This document shows, piece by piece, positions 32,536-41,169 of a DNA stretch of 64,000 bases. Below the pieces are notes generated by a model, which saw only the letters and a list, made by a program, of their open reading frames with translations, had not been told where the DNA came from and searched no databases. The stretch comes from Marinomonas pollencensis. GTDB taxonomy: Bacteria > Pseudomonadota > Gammaproteobacteria > Pseudomonadales > Marinomonadaceae. How positions within the stretch are numbered: the first letter of the stretch is position 1; every line of letters begins with the position of its first letter. The position numbers were made by a program, and so were the translations under genes. Location: NCBI RefSeq assembly GCF_003387375.1, contig NZ_QUNG01000001.1, positions 144,414 to 208,413 of the forward strand, in the 5' to 3' direction.

Positions 32536-35500
32536 TGCAAACAGCAAGCGTTTTTTCTTTTCATGGCGGCATTCATCCACCGGAAAACAAAGCTCAATCA
32601 CTGCGCTTACCTTTAGGTCGCCCAAGCCTGCCAACTGAGCTGGTACTGCCGCTTGGCCAACACATAGGTCAAAGCTCACGCCCACTTGTTAACGTGGGTG
32701 ATAAAGTTTTAAAAGGTCAAACGATCGCCATCAACAATGGCTTTCTAAGCAGCTTTTTGCACGCCCCGACCTCAGGCACGATCAAAGCCATCGAAGCGCG
32801 CCCTATTGCTCACCCGTCGGGTCTAAGTGACAGTTGCATCATCATTACTCCTGACGGTGAAGAACAGTGGACCGAGTTGAGCCCATTACAAGATTGGAAC
32901 AGCCTAAGCAAAACCGATGTATTGGCGTATTTGGCTGAAATGGGCATAGTCGGCATGGGGGGCGCAGGCTTCCCAACCCAAGTAAAATTACAAGGTGCTC
33001 ACAAACACCCGCTGACCCACTTTATTATCAACGCTGCTGAGTGTGAACCTTACATCACCGCAGATGATATGTTGATCCGCGAAAAAACCATTGAGCTGGT
33101 ACTTGGCATAGAAGCCCTGCAACATCTTGTGGAAGCAGAACAAGTGATCATCGGCATTGAAGACAACAAACCTACTGCCATCGCTGCCCTGAACAAAGTC
33201 CTCAGTGAGCGCATGAGCAACATCCAAGTGGCGGTGGTACCGACTAAATACCCGTCTGGTGGCGAAAAACAACTTATTCAGCTACTTACGGGTCAAGAAG
33301 TGCCGAGCGGCCAATACCCTGCTGATATTGGCGTGCTATGTCAGAACGTCGGTACCTGTGTTGCCGTACACGACGCCATCTTCCTAGGCAAGCCACTCAT
33401 CTCGCGTTTTACCACGTTAACAGGCGATGCTTTAAAAGCGCCGCAAAACGTAGAAGTGTTACTTGGCACGCCAATTAACCATCTATTGGATTACGCTGAA
33501 AACGACAACAAAAAACTTAAACGCCTTGTTATGGGCGGCCCTATGATGGGCTTCACCCTTGACTCAGCCAATGTTCCGATAGTTAAAACCAGTAACTGTG
33601 TTCTTGCCGCCAGCAAAAAAGAATTACCACAACCTGCGCCAGAACAAGCCTGCATTCGTTGTGGCATGTGTGAACAAGCCTGTCCTGCTAGCCTGCTACC
33701 ACAACAATTACTTTGGTTTAGTAAAAGCCAAGAGCTGGAAAAAGCAGAACACTACAACCTGTTCGATTGCATCGAATGTGGCGCTTGCTCCTATGTCTGC
33801 CCAAGCAGTATTCCCTTGGTGCAGTACTACCGCCACACTAAGAGCAGCATTCGTGAAGCCCGTGAAGCAGCAGTCAAGTCTGACTTAGCCAAACAGCGTT
33901 TTGAAGCCCGTAAAGCGCGCCAAGAAGCCGAAGCGGCCGAGAAAGAAGCGAAACGTATCGCGCGTCAAAAAGCCTCGGCGAGCAAAACTGGCGAAACGAA
34001 AAAAGCGGCGCCAAAAGCCGCACCAGCGGCGACCCCAAGCGCAAACGACGATGCTAAAAAACTAAAAGTTGATCTGGCGATTGCTAAGACCAAACTGAAA
34101 AAATTACAAAAACAACTACTTGAAGCACAAGAAAACGAACACACAGAAGAAATAAACACGCTTCAACTACAAACCAACGAGCAAGAAAAAGCGCTTGCCT
34201 TGCTAGAAGAACAACTGGCAAAAGCCAACGCTGCTGCTCCAGCAGAGGCGCCAAAAGCGCCCGCCAACGAAGAACTGAAAAAAGCCAAAGTGGACGTCGC
34301 CCTCAGTGGTACCAAACTGAAAAAGGCCCAAAAACAACTGGCTGACGCACCAGACGACGCCGAGTTGCAGAAAAAAGTAGCAGGCTTCGAAAAAGAATTG
34401 GCCGACGCACAAACTAGGCTCAATACTCTTTCCAGCGCCGCACCAAGTGCTGCTGCGCCAAAAGCGGCCGTCAGTGATGAGCTGAAAAAAGCCAAAGTGG
34501 ATGTCGCTCTCAGTGGCACCAAGCTGAAAAAGGCCCAAAAACAACTGGCTGACGCACCAGACGACGCCGAGTTGCAGAAAAAAGTAGCTGGCTTCGAAAA
34601 AGAATTGGCCGACGCACAAACTAGGCTCAATACTCTTTCCAGCGCCGCACCAAGTGCTGCTGCGCCAAAAGCGGCCGTCAGTGATGAGCTGAAAAAAGCC
34701 AAAGTCGATGTAGCCTTATTGGGCGTGAAATTAAAGAAAGCGCAAAAACAACTGGCGGAAGCCCCTGAAGACAGTGACCTGCAAAGCAAAGTCGCTAGCT
34801 TTGAAAAAGAGCTGGGTGAAGCGCAAGCTCGCTTAACTCAAATGACGCCACAAAGCGCAGCGCCTCAAGCCGCAGCGAACGGCAATAGCGAAGACGCACT
34901 TAAAAAACTTAAGATCGATACCGCCATTGCCAAAGCCGCGGTAAAGAAAGTCGAAAAAGCGCTGAAAAAGGCCGAAGATCTAAATTCGCCTGAGCTAGAA
35001 ACCATTCGCCAACAACTAGAAGAAGCGAAGAAACGCGCCGAAGAGTTGGAAAAAGCCTTAGCCAATCCGAGCGCAGGGGCAACAACAGCCGCCACTAATG
35101 AGGTAGCACAACCCCAACCAACAAGTGGCGATAAACAGCGTAAAATTGATCTTGCCATTGCCAAAGCCGCGGTCAAAAAAGCGGAAAAAGGCATACTAGC
35201 CTTACAACAGCAAGGCCAAGACCAAGCGCAAATCGATGCTTCTGGGCTGCCTGCTAAACTGGCTGCGGCACAAGCAAAGTTAGCGGACTTAGAAGGCATG
35301 ACAAACTCAGTAAACGTCGAGCCTGTAGTAAACAAGCCGGCCGCTACTGAAAGCGCATCGCAAGCGGAGCAAATTAAACAGCAAAAAATTGCCGCCGCCT
35401 TAGCAAAAGCGCAAATCAATAAGCTGACCAAGCGTTTAGCTGATTCACCGCAAGACGCGGACAACATTCAGCAAGAAATTAACGCTGCCAAGCAAAAGCA

Positions 35501-35582
35501 ACAAGAGGCTGAAACTCAATTGACTGAATTGCAATTGGCTCAGCGCACTCCTTCGCAAGATAACACGCAAGAGAATCGTTAG
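32535..35582 (+). CDS. rnfC: Rnf complex subunit RnfC with a very long coiled-coil tail
   Basis: RnfC is the soluble NADH/FMN-binding subunit. The first about 440 residues carry the NuoF-like core (GMGGAGFPTQVKL, AAECEPYITADD, YPSGGEKQL) and two clusters, CIRCGMCEQACP (about residue 373) and CIECGACSYVCP (about 412). The remaining roughly 570 residues are Lys/Ala/Glu/Gln-rich coiled coil made of about seven related modules, each of the form (E/D)xLKKxKxDxAxxxxxxKKxxKxL. The total of 1015 residues compares with about 740 in E. coli. Two central modules are near-identical at the DNA level (see repeat feature). The tail may tether or space partners at the membrane; its role is unknown. Confidence 0.96.
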   Translation: MQTASVFSFHGGIHPPENKAQSLRLPLGRPSLPTELVLPLGQHIGQSSRPLVNVGDKVLKGQTIAINNGFLSSFLHAPTSGTIKAIEARPIAHPSGLSDSCIIITPDGEEQWTELSPLQDWNSLSKTDVLAYLAEMGIVGMGGAGFPTQVKLQGAHKHPLTHFIINAAECEPYITADDMLIREKTIELVLGIEALQHLVEAEQVIIGIEDNKPTAIAALNKVLSERMSNIQVAVVPTKYPSGGEKQLIQLLTGQEVPSGQYPADIGVLCQNVGTCVAVHDAIFLGKPLISRFTTLTGDALKAPQNVEVLLGTPINHLLDYAENDNKKLKRLVMGGPMMGFTLDSANVPIVKTSNCVLAASKKELPQPAPEQACIRCGMCEQACPASLLPQQLLWFSKSQELEKAEHYNLFDCIECGACSYVCPSSIPLVQYYRHTKSSIREAREAAVKSDLAKQRFEARKARQEAEAAEKEAKRIARQKASASKTGETKKAAPKAAPAATPSANDDAKKLKVDLAIAKTKLKKLQKQLLEAQENEHTEEINTLQLQTNEQEKALALLEEQLAKANAAAPAEAPKAPANEELKKAKVDVALSGTKLKKAQKQLADAPDDAELQKKVAGFEKELADAQTRLNTLSSAAPSAAAPKAAVSDELKKAKVDVALSGTKLKKAQKQLADAPDDAELQKKVAGFEKELADAQTRLNTLSSAAPSAAAPKAAVSDELKKAKVDVALLGVKLKKAQKQLAEAPEDSDLQSKVASFEKELGEAQARLTQMTPQSAAPQAAANGNSEDALKKLKIDTAIAKAAVKKVEKALKKAEDLNSPELETIRQQLEEAKKRAEELEKALANPSAGATTAATNEVAQPQPTSGDKQRKIDLAIAKAAVKKAEKGILALQQQGQDQAQIDASGLPAKLAAAQAKLADLEGMTNSVNVEPVVNKPAATESASQAEQIKQQKIAAALAKAQINKLTKRLADSPQDADNIQQEINAAKQKQQEAETQLTELQLAQRTPSQDNTQENR
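34318..34705 (+). repeat. Near-perfect tandem duplication within rnfC
   Basis: About 180 bases at 34318-34498 recur at 34525-34705, an offset of 207 bases (69 codons), with only one substitution noticed (GTAGCAGGC against GTAGCTGGC). Less similar modules flank both sides. Because even silent positions agree, the duplication looks recent or homogenised by recombination. Confidence 0.92.
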
Positions 35583-36641
35583 ATGGCATTATTGAGGATT
35601 ACATCCCCCCACACACAACGCGCAGGACGACGCACTTCTTGGGTCATGCTCATGGTCATGCTCGCCACCGTTCCAGGCATTGCCGTGCAAACCTGGCTGT
35701 TCGGCTGGGGCACCCTTATCAATATCGCGATAGCAGGCATTGCGGCACTTTTATCGGAAGCCTTAATTTTGTCGATACGACGTCGCTCTGTGGCGTTTTT
35801 CCTAAAGGATTACAGCGCCCTGCTCACCGCAGTATTGCTCGGTATCGCGCTACCACCTACCGTGGCATGGTGGGTAACCGTGACGGCGGTGGCTTTCGCG
35901 ATTATTTTTGCCAAGCAACTCTATGGCGGATTAGGCAACAACCCTTTCAACCCAGCGATGGTGGGTTACGCGATTGTACTGGTGTCTTTTCCGGTTCCCA
36001 TGACCCAATGGGTCGGCGCCCATGAATTACTCGCATCTGGCGCTGTGCCAACATTTAGTCAGAGTTTACAAGCCATTTTCCAGCACCTGCCAAACATTGA
36101 CAGCTACACCATGGCAACCCCGCTTGATGGCTTTAAACACAAGAATGAACTCAGCAGTGCCGCTGCCTTCAGCAGTATCGATGCCCTGCAATTACCTAGC
36201 CTAAGCAGCTGGTTGTGGATTAATGGCGCCTACTTATTAGGCGGCTTGATGCTAGTTTGGTTACGAGTCATCACCTGGCATACACCGGCAGCACTGTTGG
36301 CCGCTTTAGCGCTAATGGCTGGCGTTTTTTACCTGTTCGACCCAGCTCACGCAGCCAGCCCTTGGTTTCACCTAACCACAGGTGCGGCCATGTTTGGTGC
36401 CTTCTTTATTGCGACTGACCCTGTGTCTTCTTGCACCAGTAACCGTGGAAAATTAGTTTATGGCGCAGGCATCGGTATTTTAATTTATATTATTCGCACT
36501 TGGGGCGGTTACCCTGATGGCGTTGCTTTTGGTGTGCTATTAATGAACTTTGCTGCCCCACTGATCGACTACTACACCCAACCACGAACCTATGGCCACC
36601 AAAAAGCCAAAAAAGGGTTGAAAATTGGGGAGGATAATTAA
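35583..36641 (+). CDS. rnfD: Rnf complex flavin membrane subunit RnfD
   Basis: This 352-residue membrane protein has about nine hydrophobic segments. RnfD carries covalently bound FMN on a threonine; the likely site here is in SYTMATPLDGFK. Other conserved stretches are YGGLGNNPFNPAMVGYA, FFIATDPVSSCTSNRGKL and GGYPDGVAFGVLLMNFAAPLIDYYT. The start codon directly follows the rnfC stop (TAG then ATG), and its last base is shared with the rnfG start, so the operon is translationally coupled. Confidence 0.96.
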   Translation: MALLRITSPHTQRAGRRTSWVMLMVMLATVPGIAVQTWLFGWGTLINIAIAGIAALLSEALILSIRRRSVAFFLKDYSALLTAVLLGIALPPTVAWWVTVTAVAFAIIFAKQLYGGLGNNPFNPAMVGYAIVLVSFPVPMTQWVGAHELLASGAVPTFSQSLQAIFQHLPNIDSYTMATPLDGFKHKNELSSAAAFSSIDALQLPSLSSWLWINGAYLLGGLMLVWLRVITWHTPAALLAALALMAGVFYLFDPAHAASPWFHLTTGAAMFGAFFIATDPVSSCTSNRGKLVYGAGIGILIYIIRTWGGYPDGVAFGVLLMNFAAPLIDYYTQPRTYGHQKAKKGLKIGEDN

Positions 36642-37258
36642 TGGATTTACTCGCCTCCATCCGACGTAACAGTATTGGCTTGGGTATCTTTGCGGTACTG
36701 ACCGCAGGACTGATTGCCACCATTCACCTGGTGACAGAACAAACCATTAAAGACAATGTGATTGCGGCACAGGTCGCCGCATTTAATGAAATATTGCCGC
36801 CAGATCTATACGACAACGATCTCACGCAATCGACCGCGATGATCCCAGCTGACCCATTATTAGGCAGTGTAGAAGCCTCCAAAATCTACATTGCACGAAA
36901 AAACGGTGAAGTAAGCGCGATCATTTTCGATACCATTGCCCCAGGTGGCTACAATGGCAGCCTTGGCTTATTGGTTGCGATCAATAAAGACGGCGTCGTA
37001 ACAGGGACACGGGTGATTAGCCAACAAGAAACCCCAGGCCTTGGTGATAAAGTTGATATCAAAAAATCCAAATGGATTCTCGAGTTCAACAATCGCTCCA
37101 TTGGAAACCCTGATCTTGCGGGCTGGAACGTGAAAAAAGACGGTGGCGTATTTGACCAATTTACCGGTGCCACTATCACCCCCCGTGCCGTGGTAAAAGG
37201 CGTTCGTCATACGCTTATTTACTTCAATAAACACAAAGACTCGCTGCTAGCGCGTTAG
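36641..37258 (+). CDS. rnfG: Rnf complex flavin subunit RnfG
   Basis: This 205-residue subunit has one N-terminal membrane helix (LGIFAVLTAGLIATIHLV) and a periplasmic FMN-binding domain. The covalent FMN threonine lies in the conserved FTGATITP near the C-terminus. ETPGLGDK and FDTIAPGGYNGSLGLLVAI are also typical. It overlaps rnfD by one base and is followed after nine bases by rnfE. Confidence 0.96.
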   Translation: MDLLASIRRNSIGLGIFAVLTAGLIATIHLVTEQTIKDNVIAAQVAAFNEILPPDLYDNDLTQSTAMIPADPLLGSVEASKIYIARKNGEVSAIIFDTIAPGGYNGSLGLLVAINKDGVVTGTRVISQQETPGLGDKVDIKKSKWILEFNNRSIGNPDLAGWNVKKDGGVFDQFTGATITPRAVVKGVRHTLIYFNKHKDSLLAR

Positions 37259-37267
37259 GATATCGTC

Positions 37268-38032
37268 ATGAGCACAGAAGATACATTAACCAGCGAAAAC
37301 CCGCAGGAATCAGCACCTAGTGCCAATTATTCTGAGATCATTTACAACGGTCTCTGGAAAAACAACCCTGCCCTAGTTCAACTTCTTGGCCTTTGTCCTA
37401 TGCTGGCGGTGACCAGCACAGTGGTTAACGCCTTGGGTCTTGGCTTGGCCACCATGGTGGTATTAATGGGCTCCAACGTGGCGGTATCTTTGATACGTAA
37501 TTACGTTGCCGATGCCGTGCGCCTGCCAGCATTTGTGATGATTATCGCCTCTTTTACTACCTGTATTGAATTAATCATGCAGGCCTATACCTATGAGCTG
37601 TACCAGATTCTTGGAATTTTCATTCCTTTGATTGTGACCAACTGTGCCATTCTTGGCCGTGCGGATGCGTTTGCCAGTCGTAACCCAGTTTTGCCTTCTG
37701 CTTTAGATGGCATGATGATGGGACTTGGCTTTACTGTCATTTTGGTGGTGCTAGGTGGCATGCGTGAATTAATCGGCCAAGGCACTCTATTTTCAGACAT
37801 GCAGTTACTGTTTGGCGACATGGCACTGCACTGGAAGCTGGTCGTCTTTGCTAATTACCCAGACGTGCTTTTTGCTATGCTACCGCCCGGTGCTTTTATT
37901 GGCCTTGGCCTTCTTATCGCCCTGAAAAACTTCATGGACGAACGCGAACAGAAACGTCTCGCCGCGCAAAAAGCACAACAAGGCCCGGCAGAGTCTAAAC
38001 GTGTTCGAGTGACGGGCCAAACGGCATCTTAA
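37268..38032 (+). CDS. rnfE: Rnf complex membrane subunit RnfE
   Basis: RnfE pairs with RnfA in opposite topology. This 254-residue protein has the family stretches [23 protein letters not shown] and [21 protein letters not shown], about six helices, and a charged C-terminal tail ([15 protein letters not shown]) a little longer than usual. It ends 40 bases before nth, which has its own ribosome site but probably shares the transcript, as in other gammaproteobacteria. Confidence 0.95.
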   Translation: MSTEDTLTSENPQESAPSANYSEIIYNGLWKNNPALVQLLGLCPMLAVTSTVVNALGLGLATMVVLMGSNVAVSLIRNYVADAVRLPAFVMIIASFTTCIELIMQAYTYELYQILGIFIPLIVTNCAILGRADAFASRNPVLPSALDGMMMGLGFTVILVVLGGMRELIGQGTLFSDMQLLFGDMALHWKLVVFANYPDVLFAMLPPGAFIGLGLLIALKNFMDEREQKRLAAQKAQQGPAESKRVRVTGQTAS

Positions 38033-38072
38033 TTTAAAATAACCCAGTGTGTAGACCAACTAGAGGCGAATT

Positions 38073-38708
38073 GTGAATAAAGAAAAACGCTACGAGATCT
38101 TTTCTCGCTTACGAGCAGAAAACCCCAATCCCGTGACGGAACTGGAATACAATTCGCCTTTTGAACTGCTCATAGCAGTGCTGTTTTCTGCGCAAGCCAC
38201 CGACGTGAGCGTAAACAAAGCCACCCGCAAACTCTTTCCGGTGGCCAATACCCCTGAAAGCATGTTGGAACTAGGCGTCGATGGCCTCAAGAGTTATATC
38301 AAAACCATCGGCCTATTTAACGCCAAAGCAGAAAACGCGATCAAAACCTGTCGCATTCTAGTGGAGCAACACAACAGTGTCGTACCGGACACCCGAGAAG
38401 CACTAGAAGCCTTACCTGGTGTAGGCCGAAAAACCGCTAACGTAGTACTCAATACGGCGTTTCGGCAAGTCGCCATGGCCGTCGACACCCACATTTTTCG
38501 CTTTAGCAATCGCACCAAGGTGGCACCGGGTAAAAACGTTTTAGAAGTGGAACAAAAACTGCTGAAATTTGTCCCGAAAGAATTCCTGCTGGACGCCCAT
38601 CACTGGATGATTTTGCACGGTCGTTATATTTGTGTTGCCAGAAAGCCTAAATGCAATGCCTGCATTATCGAAGATCTCTGTGAGTTCAAACAAAAAACTT
38701 CGGACTGA
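38073..38708 (+). CDS. nth: Endonuclease III
   Basis: Nth is a DNA glycosylase/AP lyase that removes oxidised pyrimidines. The 211 residues equal the E. coli length. The helix-hairpin-helix reads LPGVGRKTANVVL with the catalytic Lys, the catalytic Asp is in AVDTHIFRFSNR, and the C-terminal 4Fe-4S loop has the exact Cys-X6-Cys-X2-Cys-X5-Cys spacing (CVARKPKCNACIIEDLC). The start is GTG at 38073 behind AGAGGCGAA. It closes the rnf operon, an association conserved across the class. Confidence 0.97.
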   Translation: MNKEKRYEIFSRLRAENPNPVTELEYNSPFELLIAVLFSAQATDVSVNKATRKLFPVANTPESMLELGVDGLKSYIKTIGLFNAKAENAIKTCRILVEQHNSVVPDTREALEALPGVGRKTANVVLNTAFRQVAMAVDTHIFRFSNRTKVAPGKNVLEVEQKLLKFVPKEFLLDAHHWMILHGRYICVARKPKCNACIIEDLCEFKQKTSD

Positions 38709-38726
38709 TTAGCCTTTCCCCTCATC

Positions 38727-38751
38727 ACTTTAGTTAACCAAACACTAAAGT
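38727..38751 (+). other. Perfect inverted repeat after nth
   Basis: ACTTTAGT and ACTAAAGT form an eight-base perfect inverted repeat around a nine-base spacer, with no T-run after it. It lies between nth and the transaminase gene and could be an operator for the latter or a weak terminator. Confidence 0.4.
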
Positions 38752-38843
38752 ATGATTAATGAACATCAAATTTATTAAAACTTTCCTTAACGGCATTCTC
38801 TCTTTAATGATGTGTTTTTAATCCCATTGAAGAGAGGACTGCT

Positions 38844-40181
38844 ATGAGCCATATTGCGAAAACCCGACTCACTCAAGCGCAACTTGATGCCCACTGGATG
38901 GCTTATTCAGGTAATCGCCAATTTAAAGCAGATCCTCGCTTGATCGTCTCTGCCGAAGGCAAATACTACACGGACCTAGATGGTCGTAAAATTTTTGATG
39001 GATTATCAGGCTTATGGACATGCGGCCTAGGACACAGTGTCCCCAGTATAAATGAAGCGGTAGCTAAGCAAGTTAAAACCCTAGACTACTCACCAGCGTT
39101 TCAATATGGCCACGAAAAATCTTTTGAATTGGCCGAGAAAATCACTCAATTCATGCCAGCAGAATTAAACCGTGTGTTTTTCACCGGATCTGGCTCTGAA
39201 TCCGTTGATACCGCTCTGAAAATCGCTCGTGCCTATTGGCGTAAGAAAGGCAAAGGCACCAAGGTTAAATTTATCGGACGCGCTAAAGGCTACCACGGCG
39301 CCAGTGTTTCCGGCTTTAGTGTGGGGGGGATTCCTGCCAACCGAACACTTTATGGGCAAGGACTGGAGTCTTATCATTTACCACACACTCAAGTGCCTGG
39401 CACTGAGTTTACCAAAGGCATGGCAGAGCAAGGCAAAGAGCGCGCAGAAGACCTTGTTAACCTCATCACCATGCACGATGCCTCAAACATTGCCGCCGTG
39501 ATCGTAGAGCCAATGTCAGGTTCAGCTGGCGTCATTGTGCCACCGCAAGGCTATTTACAACGACTACGAGAGATCTGCGACCAACATGACATATTACTGA
39601 TTTTTGATGAGGTGATTACAGGCTTTGGTCGCATGGGTGCCAAAACTGGCGCCGAGGCGTTTGACGTTACACCCGATGTGATTACGCTTGCTAAACAGGT
39701 GACCAATGGCGTGATTCCTATGGGTGCAGCGGTCTTTAAACAAGAAATCTACGATACCTTCATGGAACAAGGCGGCCCAGATTATATGCTCGAAGTGCCT
39801 CATGGATACACTTATTCTGCTCACCCTATTGCGTGTGCGGCAGGTTTGGCATCTCTCGAAGAAATCCAACAACAAAACTTGGTAGAACGAGTGAAAGAAA
39901 TGAGCCCCATATGGCAAGACTGCGTACATCAACTAAGAAGCGTCAGCCCTATTATCAGTGACATTCGCAATTATGGGTTTGCCGCTGGGCTCACCATAGC
40001 GCCAGTGGACAACGAGCCTGCTAAGCGCCCTTTCCAGATCGCTATGTCCATGTGGGATAAAGGCTACTATGTGCGTTATGGTGCCGACACCATTCAATTG
40101 GCGCCGCCATTTACCACAGAGAAATCTGAAATGGACAGTCTTATCAATGCCTTAGGAGACGCCCTCCAAGAGCAACACTAA
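38844..40181 (+). CDS. Omega-amino acid:pyruvate aminotransferase
   Basis: This 445-residue class III aminotransferase uses PLP; the Schiff-base lysine is Lys284 in TLAKQVTNG. Features typical of the omega-amino acid/beta-alanine:pyruvate type are HWMAYSGNRQFKADPR at the N-terminus, SGLWTCGLGH, FTGSGSESVDTALKIARAYW, KGYHGASVSGFSVGGI and FDEVITGFGRMG. Likely substrates are beta-alanine and related omega-amines with pyruvate as acceptor, in the cytoplasm. A methylmalonate-semialdehyde dehydrogenase, its common partner, is not adjacent. AGAGAGG precedes the ATG. A perfect hairpin follows the stop. Confidence 0.92.
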   Translation: MSHIAKTRLTQAQLDAHWMAYSGNRQFKADPRLIVSAEGKYYTDLDGRKIFDGLSGLWTCGLGHSVPSINEAVAKQVKTLDYSPAFQYGHEKSFELAEKITQFMPAELNRVFFTGSGSESVDTALKIARAYWRKKGKGTKVKFIGRAKGYHGASVSGFSVGGIPANRTLYGQGLESYHLPHTQVPGTEFTKGMAEQGKERAEDLVNLITMHDASNIAAVIVEPMSGSAGVIVPPQGYLQRLREICDQHDILLIFDEVITGFGRMGAKTGAEAFDVTPDVITLAKQVTNGVIPMGAAVFKQEIYDTFMEQGGPDYMLEVPHGYTYSAHPIACAAGLASLEEIQQQNLVERVKEMSPIWQDCVHQLRSVSPIISDIRNYGFAAGLTIAPVDNEPAKRPFQIAMSMWDKGYYVRYGADTIQLAPPFTTEKSEMDSLINALGDALQEQH

Positions 40182-40202
40182 CACGATAGGGCACTGTCAT
40201 TA

Positions 40203-40237
40203 GGTTCTTTACTGCATTTTTGCCGCAGTAAAGAACC
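40203..40237 (+). terminator. Perfect 13-bp hairpin after the transaminase gene
   Basis: GGTTCTTTACTGC pairs perfectly with GCAGTAAAGAACC around a nine-base loop, 21 bases after the stop. The T-run that defines an intrinsic terminator is missing (CGCTGTTTGC follows), so it may act as a stability hairpin or with Rho. Confidence 0.6.
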
Positions 40238-40388
40238 CGCTGTTTGCACGACAATGCATTAAACAACCCCTCATCACGACTTGCATCAATTTTCCTAATA
40301 TCTGACCTGTTCTAACCTCTTGTTTTCCCTATAATAGCGAACCATAACATTTTGCTTCAGCGATATCTGAAACGGACAAGAGATAACA

Positions 40389-40709
40389 ATGAAAACCCTA
40401 TCCCATGTACGCTGCTTCTGGTCTGGCGATTTATATCTAACTAATGGCGTAGTGATGCCAATCCGCTGCACGCATATTTCTAACCAAACAGTTGAGGTGG
40501 ACGCGCCTTTAGGTTTACAAGGCTCCAAAATGGTGAAATTAGAATTAAACGCCATTCATGAAGGCAACACAGCACGCTTGAAGTGCTTAGCCGACCCACT
40601 TATGGATGTGTTTAACGAGCATAACAAACACTACATTAAGCTCCGCTTTCATACTATCTCCAAGCAAGACCGCCACTTTATCGAAAGCTTTGTCGCCGCA
40701 CACGAATAA
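40389..40709 (+). CDS. Small protein, possibly a degenerate PilZ-like domain
   Basis: This 106-residue protein is not firmly recognised. Its size, the beta-rich middle (HISNQTVEVDAPLGLQGSKMVKLEL) and the final amphipathic helix (SKQDRHFIESFVAAHE) resemble a PilZ domain, but the RxxxR and (D/N)xSxxG cyclic-di-GMP motifs are not evident, so binding is doubtful. It has no signal peptide or membrane segment. It stands alone, followed by a good terminator, and lies upstream of a convergent RRM gene. Confidence 0.6.
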   Translation: MKTLSHVRCFWSGDLYLTNGVVMPIRCTHISNQTVEVDAPLGLQGSKMVKLELNAIHEGNTARLKCLADPLMDVFNEHNKHYIKLRFHTISKQDRHFIESFVAAHE

Positions 40710-40712
40710 CCT

Positions 40713-40758
40713 AAAAGGGGCGTTTAACCAAGATTCAATTTGATTAACCGCCCCTTTT
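40713..40758. terminator. Terminator between convergent genes
   Basis: AAAAGGGGCG-TTAA pairs with TTAA-CGCCCCTTTT with one mismatch, then a T-run. It serves the PilZ-like gene and probably also the convergent RRM gene. Confidence 0.85.
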
Positions 40759-40790
40759 TTCAAGCTCAACTCAACCGACTGCTGCCCAGC

Positions 40791-41042
40791 TTACTTTTCT
40801 GCTTTGTCTTCGGCTTTTTTCACACGGATTTTATTGCCATCTAAGTCCATGCCATTGAGTGCTTTAATCGCAACTTTTACTTCGCCTACTTTAGGCATTT
40901 CAACAAAGGCAAAACCTTTGGATTCACCGGTTTCTTTGTCCAACACCAAGTTACAAGACTGCAAGGTGCCATGGGCGGAAAACAGCCTATGAAGCTCTTC
41001 TTCTGTGGTATTTCGCGCCAAGTTTCGTACTAAAATTTTCAT
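40791..41042 (-). CDS. RNA recognition motif (RRM) protein
   Basis: This 83-residue protein is a single RRM. RNP2 reads ILVRNLA at the N-terminus and RNP1 reads KGFAFVEM, with the expected beta-alpha-beta spacing and the end KIRVKKAEDK. Such bacterial RRM proteins bind RNA, and several are cold-induced in other groups. I start it at the ATG at 41042, eight bases after CGAG, because the RRM begins exactly there; the frame is open 33 codons upstream without similarity. It lies downstream of the nucleoside hydrolase operon but is separated from it by a terminator. Confidence 0.93.
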   Translation of the reverse strand: MKILVRNLARNTTEEELHRLFSAHGTLQSCNLVLDKETGESKGFAFVEMPKVGEVKVAIKALNGMDLDGNKIRVKKAEDKAEK

Positions 41043-41115
41043 ATCATTCTCGTCTTTAAGTAATCGTTTTTCCAATGACGCAAGATTAACACGCCAGAGA
41101 GAAGAGCGAGCAATA

Positions 41116-41149
41116 AAAAAGGCATGAGAAGCGCTTCCCATGCCTTTTT
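41116..41149. terminator. Terminator of the nucleoside hydrolase-ribokinase operon
   Basis: AAAAAGGCATG-GAA pairs with TTC-CATGCCTTTTT with one mismatch around a GCGC loop, 20 bases after the nucleoside hydrolase stop. A- and T-runs on both strands. Confidence 0.82.
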
Positions 41150-41169
41150 CTTATTCTTTGTCGCCTTCT

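Noticed and set aside
34163..35467. Long open frames on the minus strand across rnfC (Ser/Ala/Phe-rich)
   Set aside because: They mirror the biased Lys/Ala/Glu codons and repeats of the RnfC tail and have no independent features.
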